A stretch of DNA of 11,816 nt, taken from contig CAIRAS010000322.1 in assembly GCA_903876615.1 (NCBI GenBank), forward strand, positions 1 through 11,816. Reading direction: 5' to 3'. Made by a program: the position numbers and the translations under genes. The notes beneath the pieces are model-generated. The model saw only the letters and a program-made list of their open reading frames with translations. It was not told the DNA's origin and searched no databases. Numbering within the stretch: the first letter of the stretch is position 1; the number at the start of each line of letters is the position of its first letter. Positions 1 through 7,106 of this stretch are shown piece after piece. The DNA comes from an uncultured Holophagaceae bacterium (GTDB taxonomy: Bacteria > Acidobacteriota > Holophagae > Holophagales > Holophagaceae).

Positions 1-392
1 AGCCCGAAGGGCGACGGAGACGCGGTTCGAGCCCCCGCCCGAGTGAGTCGACGAGAAAGGCGGAGAACGGCGCGGGGCTGACGGGGCTCGGACCCGCCCC
101 GGCCACGCATGCGTTGCCGGGATCTAAGGTCGAGTGGGCTGGTCACCCCGTCGCGGAGGCCCTCCGGGGGAGGGCCGGAGCAGGGGTGGCCAGACCGGCG
201 GATCCTAGCCCGAAGGGCGAAGCGGATGCTGCTGACTCGGGCTCCGCCCTCGCCCTTCGGGCGGCCATGACCTGCGGTCATGCCGTCCTATTCTCCTTTC
301 GCTGCGCTGCAGTCGAATGGTCGAGCCCCCGCCTGAGTGGGTCGACGAGAGAGGCGGAGAACGGCGCGGGCTGACGAGTCCGACCCCGCCCC
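1..392. repeat. Non-coding imperfect direct repeat with hairpins
   Basis: No convincing gene lies here. Two copies of a roughly 75-base block are visible, at about 24-100 and 318-392, sharing stretches such as TCGAGCCCCCGCC and GGCGGAGAACGGCGCGGG and offset by 294 bases. Each is preceded by the motif AGCCCGAAGGGCGA (at 1 and 209); the first copy lacks about 85 bases between the motif and the block. Perfect hairpins are CATGACC/GGTCATG (266-272/276-282), CGCCC/GGGCG (251-255/259-263) and GGCCCTCC/GGAGGGCC (158-165/169-176). GCCCTTCGGGC at 252-262 is the reverse complement of the GCCCGAAGGGC motif. The first copy runs off the left edge. It could be a dispersed intergenic repeat family or a decayed element; open frames across it do not look like proteins. 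Confidence 0.6.
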
Positions 393-797
393 CTACTCCC
401 TCAGCGCCCACATCCGAACGATCTTGCTCGCCTTCACCTGATAGATCATCACGACCTCGACGGGCCCCTTGGCGCCCGCCAGGCCCTTGAGGCGCTCCCG
501 CTGGACCACGAACACCCCCGAGGCCAGCTGGGACTCGGCCGAGACGTGCAGGTCAGGGTTGCCCTTGAACAGCCCGGCATAGCGCTCGCGGAGCCCAGCC
601 TTCCCCCTCAGCGCAGGGGCGCCGACCGGGAGATCTGCGGCCTCGGCATCCTCCGCGAAAAGAGCCATGACCCCTTCCAGGTCCTGGGCATTGATGGCCT
701 CCAGCTGCCGCTCGACCGCCATCGCGGGGGTGAGCACCTTCGGGGTGGGCGCCGCCACCAGCAGGACGGGCAACAGCAGCAGCAGGAAACGGTTCAT
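393..797 (-). CDS. Secreted SnoaL-like / NTF2-fold protein
   Basis: A 134-residue protein with an N-terminal signal peptide (MNRFLLLLLPVLLVAAP, residues 1-17), so it probably works outside the cytoplasm. The remainder resembles the NTF2/SnoaL-like fold: an amphipathic first helix with AINAQDLEGVMALFAED (about 39-55), a central GKAGLRERYAGLF segment, and closing strands ending VKASKIVRMWALRE. Proteins of this fold bind small ligands or have varied enzymatic roles, so no reaction can be assigned. The start at 797 is preferred over an upstream in-frame codon at 911 because CGGAG sits 5 bases before the ATG and the signal peptide begins there; the longer version would also run back over the der start. 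It is divergent from der across 101 bases. Confidence 0.72.
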   Translation of the reverse strand: MNRFLLLLLPVLLVAAPTPKVLTPAMAVERQLEAINAQDLEGVMALFAEDAEAADLPVGAPALRGKAGLRERYAGLFKGNPDLHVSAESQLASGVFVVQRERLKGLAGAKGPVEVVMIYQVKASKIVRMWALRE

Positions 798-898
798 GGG
801 GACTCCGGCACGAGGAAGCCCCACTGTATCTGCCCCCGGGGAAATCCGCCCGTGTCCTTTGGTGCCATCCTCGATACACTGGAAGGCTTGGAACAACC

Positions 899-2479
899 AT
901 GAAACTGCCACTCGTCGCCCTCTGCGGACGCCCCAATGTGGGCAAGTCCACCCTCTTCAACCGGCTCACGCGCAGCCGGGCGGCCCTGGTCCATGACCTG
1001 CCGGGCATGACCCGGGACCGTTCCTATGGCCGGGTCACCTGCCTGGGCGAGGAAGGCGAGGCCGAAGAGGTCTTCGACCTGGTGGACACCGGAGGCCTCG
1101 ACTTCGAAGGTGACGATGTCATCACCCAGGGCATCACCCGCATGGCCGAGGCCGCCCTGACCGAGGCCCACATGGCCATCCTGCTGGTGGACGGCCACGA
1201 CGGCCTCACCACCGGGGACCAGGAGATCGCCGCCCGGCTGCGCAGGATGGGCAAGCCCATCCTGCTCGTCATCAACAAGCTGGACGGCATGAAGGGCGGC
1301 GCCCCGGACGGGGGCTTCTACACCCTGGGCTTCGACGAGGTCTTCGCCATCTCCGCCGCCCATGGCGCTGGCGTGCCCGAGCTCATCGCCGCCATCCGCA
1401 CCCGCCTCCCCTTCCACCGCACGCCCGAGGAGGCCGAGACCCACTCCCTCGGCGACGAGCGGCGCTTCGCCCTGATCGGTCGGCCCAACGTCGGCAAGTC
1501 TTCCCTGGCCAACCGGCTGCTGGGCTATGAGCGCAGCCTCGTCAGCGAGGTGGCGGGCACCACCCGCGACACCGTGGACACCATCATCCATGTGAACGAG
1601 CGGGTCTACCGCCTCATCGACACCGCAGGCATCCGCCGCAAGGGCAAGACCTTCGAGGGCGCCGAGAAGCTCAGCATCCTGAAGGCCAAGCAGGCCATGG
1701 CCCGGGCCGACGTGAGCCTCCTGCTGCTGGACGCCGTCGAAGGCGCCACCCACCAGGACGCCGTCATCGCGGGCTATGCCCAGGAGGCCGGCGCGGCCGT
1801 GATCCTCGTGGTGAACAAGTGGGATCTGGTTGAGAAGGACACCCACACCATCTACGGCGCCGAGGAAGACCTCCGCCGCAGCCTGGGCTTCCTGCACCAC
1901 GCACCCATGATCTTCCTCTCGGCCCTCACGGGGCAGCGGGTATCCAAGCTGTTCGCCATGATCGACGAGCTGGCGGAAGCCCATGCCCGGCGCATCTCCA
2001 CCGGCGAGCTCAACCGCTTCCTGCGGGAGACCGTCGGGGCCATGAGTCCCCACGCGGTGGACGGCAAGCTGCCCAAGCTCTACTTCATGACCCAGGTGGG
2101 GGTCCGGCCGCCGAGCTTCGTGGTGAAGGCCAACACCGACCGCGGCCTGCACTTCAGCTACGTGCGCTACATGGAGAACCGCCTCCGCGAGCAGTTCGGC
2201 CTGGCTGGCGTGCCCCTCCGCATCAGCATTCAGAAGAAGCAGAAGGACGAAGGCGAGCCCGTCGAGTCTGCGGTGGTGCGCCGCATCCTGGATCCCGGCG
2301 AGGGTCTGAAGCCCTCCCGCAGCAACGAGTCCCTCCAGGCCCAGCGCGAGGACAAGGTCAAGGCGCGCCCCCGGCCCAAGAAGAAGGAACTGCCCAAGCC
2401 CGCCGCCAAGCAGATCCCCCGCAAGAGCAAGGCCGCGCCGCCCAAGCGGGTCCGGCAGAAGTCGACCAAGCGGCCTTAG
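899..2479 (+). CDS. der: Ribosome-assembly GTPase Der (EngA)
   Basis: Der is an essential GTPase with two tandem G domains that helps mature the 50S ribosomal subunit. Both domains are complete. Domain 1 has GRPNVGKST at 10-18, DTGG at 63-66 and NKLD at 126-129. Domain 2 has GRPNVGKSS at 194-202, DTAG at 241-244 and NKWD at 306-309. A KH-like C-terminal domain follows (about 375-465). At 526 residues it is longer than most Der proteins (about 440-490) because of a Lys/Arg/Pro-rich tail from about residue 470, including RPRPKKKELPKPAAK. Such basic tails plausibly contact rRNA (inference). The start at 899 places the P-loop at the usual distance from the N-terminus; no strong Shine-Dalgarno is seen. 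Its stop lies 9 bases from the convergent recN stop. Confidence 0.97.
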   Translation: MKLPLVALCGRPNVGKSTLFNRLTRSRAALVHDLPGMTRDRSYGRVTCLGEEGEAEEVFDLVDTGGLDFEGDDVITQGITRMAEAALTEAHMAILLVDGHDGLTTGDQEIAARLRRMGKPILLVINKLDGMKGGAPDGGFYTLGFDEVFAISAAHGAGVPELIAAIRTRLPFHRTPEEAETHSLGDERRFALIGRPNVGKSSLANRLLGYERSLVSEVAGTTRDTVDTIIHVNERVYRLIDTAGIRRKGKTFEGAEKLSILKAKQAMARADVSLLLLDAVEGATHQDAVIAGYAQEAGAAVILVVNKWDLVEKDTHTIYGAEEDLRRSLGFLHHAPMIFLSALTGQRVSKLFAMIDELAEAHARRISTGELNRFLRETVGAMSPHAVDGKLPKLYFMTQVGVRPPSFVVKANTDRGLHFSYVRYMENRLREQFGLAGVPLRISIQKKQKDEGEPVESAVVRRILDPGEGLKPSRSNESLQAQREDKVKARPRPKKKELPKPAAKQIPRKSKAAPPKRVRQKSTKRP

Positions 2480-2488
2480 GGTTCTTCC

Positions 2489-4171
2489 CTACCCCTCCAG
2501 CAGCACCCGGGCATGATCCAGGGCCTCGATGCGATCGGGGTGGCCGGACAGCAGGCGCGCCAGTTCCCGGGTGCGGGCCTCACCCTCCACCCAGCCCAGG
2601 GCGCTGCGGGTGCGGCCGCCCTCGGTCTCCTTGTGGAGGCAGCCATGGCGGTCGGCCCGGGCGGCCACCTGGGCCAGGTGGGTCACCGCCAGCACCTGGT
2701 GGGCCCGGCCCAGCTCGGCCACGGCCTTGCCCACAGCCAGGGCCGTCTCGCCACCCAGGCCCGCATCCACCTCATCCAGCACCAGGGTCAGGCCGTCCCG
2801 CACCCCCGCGCCCAGGGCCAGGCCCGCGCCCACCAGGGCCAACATGAGGCGGCTCAGCTCGCCGCCGGAGGCGATGCGGGCCAGGGGGCGGAAGCCTTCG
2901 CCGGGATTCGGCTCAATCCAGATGGCCAGGGCGGAGAAGCCCTGGGCGGCCACCCGCACGGCCCGGCCTCCCTGCTCGACGGGACTCCCCGCCTCTTCGG
3001 CCAGCGCCAGGCGGAGCTGCAGGCGGGCGCCCTTCATGCCAAGCCGGGCCAGCCGCTTCTGCACTTCGGCTTCGAGCCGGGGGATGGCCTCGCCGCGCTG
3101 CCCGTGGAGGGCCTCCGCGGCGGCGCGGTAGGTCTCAGCCACCTTGGCCAGCGCTGCTTCCAGTTCCTTGACCGAGACATCCCCGGCCAGCAGGAGGCGC
3201 TGTTCCTCCCGGAAGGCCTGCGCCCGGGTCGTCAGCTCTTCGGGCTCGCAGCGGTGCCGCCGGGCCAGCCGCTCGTAGAGGGCCAGGCGGGCCTCCATGA
3301 GCTCGATGCGGTCCGCCCCGGCTCCGGCCCAGCGGAGGGCCTGGTCCTGGGCCAGGGCCAGCAGGTCCTCCAGCTCCAGGGCCGCGGAGCGCAGGCGGTC
3401 CTGGTCCGGCGCGGCGTCGGGCCAGTGGCCCACGGCACGGGCCAGGGCCTTGTGGGCCAGCTCGACCTTGGGCAGGCCCTCGGCCAGCGCCTCCGCCGCC
3501 TCCCGGAAGGCCTGCTCGAGATGGACCGCGTGGCGCAGGGGCTCCCGGTCGGCCTTGAGCTGGGCCCACTCGCCGGGGCGGGGGTTGAGCTTCTCCAGGT
3601 CCGCCAGGGCCTCGGCCAGCTCTTCCAGGCGCTGGCCGCGCTCGGCCTCGCTGCGTCGCCGGGCCTTGAGGGCGGCTTCGGCCGCCCGCACCGCCACCGC
3701 CTGGCTGTCCAGGCGGGGCTCCAGGCCCAGCACCTCGTCGATGAGGGCCAGGTGCCGGTCCTCACCCAGAAGGGACTGGTGGTCGTGCTGGCTGGTGAGG
3801 CGCATCCAGAAGCGACCCGCCTCCCGGAGGTCCGCCAGGGCGCAGCTGGCGCCGTTGATCCAGGCCCGGCTACGGCCCGGCCCCACCTCGCGGCGCAACA
3901 CCACCGGCTGTTCCTCAGGTAGGCCCCGCTCCTGCAGGAAAGCCTGCCAGACCTCGAAGCGGCCCTCCACCACGGCCTCCACCGTGGCCCGCTCGGCCCC
4001 GTGGCGCACCAGCTCCGCGTCGCCCCGGGCGCCCACCAGCAGCGAGAGGGCGTCCACCAGCAGGGACTTGCCCGCGCCGGTCTCGCCCGTGAGCACCGTG
4101 AAGCCCGGCCCCCAGGCAAGGGACAGGTCTTCCACCAGGGCCAGGTTTTGGATGCGGAGCGAGGACAGCAT
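2489..4171 (-). CDS. recN: DNA repair protein RecN
   Basis: RecN is an SMC-like ATPase acting in recombinational repair of double-strand breaks. This 560-residue protein has the expected architecture: an N-terminal ATPase half with Walker A GETGAGKS (29-36), a Glu/Ala/Leu-rich coiled-coil middle (about 160-390), and a C-terminal half with the ABC signature SGGELS (435-440) and Walker B LVLDEVDAG (D466-E467). The length matches the family. The start at 4171 puts the conserved MLSSLRIQNLALVEDL at the N-terminus; only a weak GGACGG precedes it. RecN is SOS-induced in many bacteria, but I see no recognisable LexA box upstream. It is divergent from the lipoprotein gene and convergent with der, with no room for an intrinsic terminator between the two stops. 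Confidence 0.97.
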   Translation of the reverse strand: MLSSLRIQNLALVEDLSLAWGPGFTVLTGETGAGKSLLVDALSLLVGARGDAELVRHGAERATVEAVVEGRFEVWQAFLQERGLPEEQPVVLRREVGPGRSRAWINGASCALADLREAGRFWMRLTSQHDHQSLLGEDRHLALIDEVLGLEPRLDSQAVAVRAAEAALKARRRSEAERGQRLEELAEALADLEKLNPRPGEWAQLKADREPLRHAVHLEQAFREAAEALAEGLPKVELAHKALARAVGHWPDAAPDQDRLRSAALELEDLLALAQDQALRWAGAGADRIELMEARLALYERLARRHRCEPEELTTRAQAFREEQRLLLAGDVSVKELEAALAKVAETYRAAAEALHGQRGEAIPRLEAEVQKRLARLGMKGARLQLRLALAEEAGSPVEQGGRAVRVAAQGFSALAIWIEPNPGEGFRPLARIASGGELSRLMLALVGAGLALGAGVRDGLTLVLDEVDAGLGGETALAVGKAVAELGRAHQVLAVTHLAQVAARADRHGCLHKETEGGRTRSALGWVEGEARTRELARLLSGHPDRIEALDHARVLLEG

Positions 4172-4334
4172 CCGTCCAGTCTAGCGGGGTCACTCCAGCG
4201 GAGCCCTGGGAGAGGCCCGCTTGCAGCACCAGGGCGGGGCGTCAATCTTTCACAAAAGTCTAGACACAGCTTTTGGGCCAAGGATTTGGTCGATAAGGGC
4301 TGACAGAGTCAAAAAAAACAGCCATGGAGGGCCG
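4172..4334. other. Divergent intergenic region recN / lipoprotein
   Basis: This 163-base region must carry the start signals of two divergent genes. The part from about 4243 to 4320 is much more AT-rich than its surroundings and includes an A8 run (4311-4318). I could not pair a -35 and a -10 box at normal spacing on either strand: TAGACA at 4261 is 25 bases from GATAAG at 4292. No LexA-like palindrome was recognised. Confidence 0.4.
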
Positions 4335-4784
4335 ATGAGAGCTGGTGAGGTTCTCTGCTTGTTGGCGGCGCTTCCGGCGCTGTTCCTCGCCTGCGGCGGG
4401 AGCGGGGTTTCACCCTCAATGCCAGCCGAACCTTCCCACGTTCCGAGCCTGTCAGGCCTCCTGGTCTCGCCCAGGACCTCAACCCAGGGTTCCGGAGGGG
4501 GCACGGCCACTGTCGGCGACTTCCGGATCGAAGCCAGCGCCACCGATGCCCTGGGGGGGAATTCCAACACCCTGACCGGGACACTCTCGATCGAAGGTGC
4601 ACCTTCGGCCTTGCATTCGCCCTGCCTTTCCGAGCTGCAATTCACTCCCTGTTTCGGGAGCAGCCGGTGTCACCGATGGCCTGATCCAGTTCTTCCTGAG
4701 TGTGCCAAGCGGGATTGCGACGACCTTCCTGCTGGAGGTCTCCACCGCGGATCAGCAAGGCGCACCCTCCAACACGCTTGCTGA
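4335..4784 (+). pseudogene. Putative lipoprotein gene, apparently frameshifted
   Basis: The opening frame encodes a lipoprotein signal peptide: MRAGEVLCLLAALPALFLAC, with the probable lipidated Cys at residue 20 followed by GGSG, and GGAGGG (4326-4331) just ahead of the ATG. It continues as Ser/Thr/Gly-rich, probably beta-rich secreted sequence (VGDFRIEASATDALGG, then TGTLSIEG). After about 4620 this frame loses coding character, becomes Cys/Arg/His-rich, and stops at 4784. The +1 frame takes over from about 4650 with good codon usage (VSGAAGVTDGLIQFFLSV, then TTFLLEVSTADQQGAPSNTL). That frame has no stop until 5421, deep inside the opposite-strand thioesterase gene, so the natural 3' end is also unclear. 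I read this as one gene broken by an indel between about 4600 and 4655, or a sequencing error. Function is unknown. Confidence 0.55.
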
Positions 4785-4903
4785 AATCTTCCGCATCACA
4801 TCTTTGGCACCTTCGAATACGACCCATGAAGCAGCGCTCCTGCCGATGAGCGGAAACACGCCCGAACGCCCCTTGGTTCGGGGCCTGGGGACGGAGGTCT
4901 CGG

Positions 4904-4938
4904 CCTCAGCGGGGGGGCGTTCCGCCGTCCCGCTGAGG
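4904..4938. terminator. Strong hairpin downstream of thioesterase gene
   Basis: CCTCAGCGGG (4904-4913) and CCCGCTGAGG (4929-4938) form a perfect 10-base-pair stem, with a further GGCG/CGCC pairing possible inside the loop. It begins 3 bases beyond the thioesterase stop and sits where the broken lipoprotein gene converges on it. There is no T-run on either strand, so it is not a textbook intrinsic terminator. It may act as an mRNA 3'-end stabiliser or a bidirectional barrier. Confidence 0.45.
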
Positions 4939-4941
4939 TCC

Positions 4942-5430
4942 TCAGGAGACGATGTAGGCGCCCGATCCGGTCGAGAGCAGCTTGCCGTCGGGGCCCAGGA
5001 ATTCCATGCGAGTGGAGGCCACCCGCGAGCCCAGGCGCATGACTTCGGCGCGCAGCTCGAAGTGGTCGCCGACGCCGGGACGCAGGTAGTCGATGCGCAA
5101 ATCGATGGTGCTCAGCTTGGCGAACCGGTGCAGCCGCTCTGCGGGCGACTCATCCATGTGGCGCGCCCCGATGGCGGCCATCACGGCCAGGCCACCCATA
5201 GCGTCCAGGCCCGCGCTGATGACGCCGCCATGGACCCGGTTGTAGGCGTAGTGGCCCACCAGATCGGGCCGCATGGCGATCCGGGCCGTGGCACGGCCGG
5301 GGGCCAGGTCCACGACCTTCAATCCCAGGAGCTTATTGAAGACGATCTTTTCCTCGAAGATGTCCCTGAGCCCGGCGATGAACTCGGGTTCGAACGCGAT
5401 TTCAGTTCCGTGCTTGGCTGAGTGGGGCAT
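4942..5430 (-). CDS. YigI-like hotdog-fold acyl-CoA thioesterase
   Basis: A 162-residue single hotdog-fold protein of the PaaI/YigI thioesterase group, expected to hydrolyse acyl-CoA thioesters in the cytoplasm. It resembles YigI along its length: FIAGLRDIFEEKIVFNKLLG (17-36), then MRPDLVGHY, the characteristic VHGGVISAGLDAMGG (H67-G68-G69, with D76 as the probable acidic active-site residue), and TIDLRIDYLRPG in the later strands. It ends normally in GSGAYIVS. I chose the ATG at 5430 because the protein then begins close to the conserved domain; an upstream GTG at 5529 would add 33 unconserved-looking residues. No clear Shine-Dalgarno precedes 5430, so the start is less certain than the function. 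The substrate cannot be inferred from its neighbours. Confidence 0.88.
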   Translation of the reverse strand: MPHSAKHGTEIAFEPEFIAGLRDIFEEKIVFNKLLGLKVVDLAPGRATARIAMRPDLVGHYAYNRVHGGVISAGLDAMGGLAVMAAIGARHMDESPAERLHRFAKLSTIDLRIDYLRPGVGDHFELRAEVMRLGSRVASTRMEFLGPDGKLLSTGSGAYIVS

Positions 5431-5734
5431 GGGGTGATTATCGCCGGTCGGGGCTGGGCGGGGACCCAAAGCTGCCGAGAGATCTGGTCCGCTCAGGGAG
5501 GCGCGCAGCCTGGTCTCCCAAGGATTCACGTGACCCTAGATCGATGGATTTATACCAACTATTGCTTGTCATTACCTTTGAAAAAACCATTGCGACAAGC
5601 GACGCCCGACCTATGTTGGGCTTACCAGATCCCTGTCCTCGTGGTGGAGGCCAGCAGGGGCGATTGGCAGGAACTCATCCTGTGTCCCCAGTGTCCGGCC
5701 TCTTTTGTTGGTTCTTCCTTTCGGGGGGTGCGGG
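5431..5734. other. Intergenic region with an AT-rich patch
   Basis: About 300 bases separate the thioesterase start from the next small gene. Bases 5541-5592 are markedly AT-rich for this genome. They include the minus-strand hexamer TATAAA (5550-5555), a possible -10 for the thioesterase gene, although no good -35 stands 16-18 bases upstream of it. GCTTGTC (5564-5570) and GACAAGC (5594-5600) form a 7-base inverted repeat spaced by 23 bases, and GCCCGA/TTGGGC (5604-5609/5616-5621) could form a second small hairpin. A 64-codon frame beginning MDLYQLLLVITFEK at 5544 turns into Gly/Pro-rich low-quality sequence and is not called. Confidence 0.4.
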
Positions 5735-5983
5735 ATGAGACCCGAAGAAACCATGATCAACCTGACGACCCGAACCCCCAACGGAGGCGGATTCTGGGCG
5801 GGAAACAGCTTCGTCATCGTCCAGTCCGGTCCTGACTGGTGGGAGTGGAAGTGCCGGGGCAAGGTCTACTACGACCTGGAAGATCTCGCCAATGCCCTCA
5901 CTCGGAGGAGGGGCACCGTCTTCCGGCCTAAGCGCCACCGCGTTTGGACCGCCACGGGCAAGCGCTGGGGAGGGCGGGCCTAG
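5735..5983 (+). CDS. Small Trp-rich hypothetical protein
   Basis: I do not recognise this protein. It has 82 residues from the ATG at 5735, or 76 from the ATG at 5753. Codons are strongly G/C at the third position, unlike the non-coding sequence on its left, which argues that it is real. Visible features are GGGFWAGNSFVIVQSGPDWW, then WKCRGKVYYDLEDLANAL, and a basic C-terminus with RRRGTVFRPKRHRVW. The aromatic beta-like front and basic tail suggest a small soluble, possibly nucleic-acid-binding protein; this is only a guess. There is no signal peptide or membrane segment. Upstream GGGGGG (5722-5727) could serve the first ATG, but neither candidate start has a clear ribosome-binding site. It ends 121 bases before the cystathionine synthase-like gene on the same strand. 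Confidence 0.6.
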   Translation: MRPEETMINLTTRTPNGGGFWAGNSFVIVQSGPDWWEWKCRGKVYYDLEDLANALTRRRGTVFRPKRHRVWTATGKRWGGRA

Positions 5984-6104
5984 GCAGGGCCACCGATCTG
6001 CTGAGGGCGCGAGGGCTTTGGAGGGGTATCCGTCCTGAGGAAGTCGGCTGTCAACGTGACCCGGGGGCCACGGCATGGTCATACTGGCTGCAGGAGGCAG
6101 CCCC

Positions 6105-7106
6105 ATGCTCTACCGGAAGCCCTGCGGCAGCGTCCTGGAGGCCGTCGGCAACACGCCGCTGGTCCGGCTGCGTCGCGTCGTCGAGCAGCTCCCGGCCGAG
6201 ATCTTCGCCAAGCTTGAGTTCATGAACCCCATGGGGAGCAGCAAGGACCGTATTTCCAAATACATGATCGAGGCTGCCGAGCGGGACGGCCGCCTCAAGC
6301 CGGGCGACCTCATCCTGGAAAACTCCTCGGGCAACACCGCCATGGGTCTGGCCCTCATGGCCATCCAGAAGGGCTACCGCATCAAAGTGGTGGTGCGCGA
6401 CACCATCTCCCAGGAGAAGCTGAACCAGCTGCTGGCCTTAGGGGCCGAGGTCCACAAGGCCGACACCAGCCTGCCGCCCGAGCATCCGGACAGCTACAAC
6501 AACATCACCCCGCGCCTGGCCCGGGAGACCCCTGGCTGTTACTTCCCGGACCAGCACGGCAACCGCGAGAACAACGCCGCCCACTACCACTCCACGGGCC
6601 CCGAGATCTGGGAGCAGATGGAGGGCCGCATCGACTACCTGGTGGCCGGCGCCGGCACCGGCGGCACCATCGGCGGGGTGGGCCGCTACCTCAAGGAGCA
6701 GGATCCAGCCATCAAGGTCATCGCCGTGGACCCCGTGGGCTCCGTGTTCTTCGACCACTTCCACGGCAAGCAGGACCTGAAGGCTGGACCCTACTGCCTG
6801 GAGGGCCTGGGCGACGAGTTCCTTATCAGCACCATGGACTTCAGCGTCCTGGATGACATGGTGCAGGTGACGGACCGCCAGGCCTTCCACCACGCCCGCA
6901 AACTGGTCCGGGAAGAGGGCATTCTGGGCGGCGGCTCCAGTGGGGCTGCCCTCTGGGCCGTGCTGCAGGTGGCCAGGCGCCTGCCGGTGCAGGACCGCCC
7001 CGCGCGCATCGTGACCGTCTTCCCCGACGGCTCGGGGCGCTACCTGAGCAGCATCTTCAACGACGCCTGGCTGGCGGAGCGGGGCCTCTTGGAAGAAGAG
7101 GCATGA
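6105..7106 (+). CDS. Cystathionine beta-synthase-like PLP enzyme (catalytic core)
   Basis: A 333-residue fold-type II PLP enzyme of the cysteine synthase/cystathionine beta-synthase family. NPMGSSKDR carries the PLP Schiff-base Lys (K47), SSGNT at 74-78 is the substrate loop, and GAGTGGT at 182-188 holds the PLP phosphate. Later segments such as VDPVGSVF, EGLGDEF and the FPDGSGRYLSSIFNDAW C-terminus resemble cystathionine beta-synthase (serine plus homocysteine to cystathionine) more than O-acetylserine sulfhydrylase. The regulatory Bateman (CBS-domain) pair of the human enzyme is absent. The start at 6105 is set by AGGAGG (6092-6097) with 7-base spacing; an in-frame ATG at 6075 lacks this. 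Its stop overlaps the next ATG by 4 bases, implying translational coupling to the E1 beta gene. Cysteine synthase remains an alternative. Confidence 0.88.
   Translation: MLYRKPCGSVLEAVGNTPLVRLRRVVEQLPAEIFAKLEFMNPMGSSKDRISKYMIEAAERDGRLKPGDLILENSSGNTAMGLALMAIQKGYRIKVVVRDTISQEKLNQLLALGAEVHKADTSLPPEHPDSYNNITPRLARETPGCYFPDQHGNRENNAAHYHSTGPEIWEQMEGRIDYLVAGAGTGGTIGGVGRYLKEQDPAIKVIAVDPVGSVFFDHFHGKQDLKAGPYCLEGLGDEFLISTMDFSVLDDMVQVTDRQAFHHARKLVREEGILGGGSSGAALWAVLQVARRLPVQDRPARIVTVFPDGSGRYLSSIFNDAWLAERGLLEEEA

Noticed and set aside
24..45. GGTTCGAGCCCC resembling a tRNA T-arm
   Set aside because: The flanking bases do not form the 5-base-pair T-stem, and no acceptor, D or anticodon arm can be built around it.
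794..2152. Long minus-strand open frame opposite der
   Set aside because: It is the antisense shadow of a clear der gene and is His/Gly/Val-rich with no recognisable domain.
2513..3922. Long plus-strand open frame opposite recN
   Set aside because: It is an artefact of high G+C content antisense to recN, with low-complexity Gly/Gln/Ala/Leu composition.
4261..4297. Possible promoter TAGACA...GATAAG ahead of the lipoprotein gene
   Set aside because: The spacer is 25 bases, far beyond the usable range.
4301..4318. TGAC/GTCA stem next to an A8 run as a minus-strand terminator
   Set aside because: On the minus strand the T-run precedes the stem instead of following it, and the stem has only 4 base pairs.
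5544..5738. 64-codon frame beginning MDLYQLLLVITFEK as a small protein or transposase fragment
   Set aside because: Only the first dozen residues look protein-like; the rest is Gly/Pro-rich, and it overlaps the next gene's upstream region.
6048..6085. CTGTCA and CATACT as a promoter for the cystathionine synthase-like gene
   Set aside because: The spacer is 26 bases and the -10 candidate overlaps the start region.
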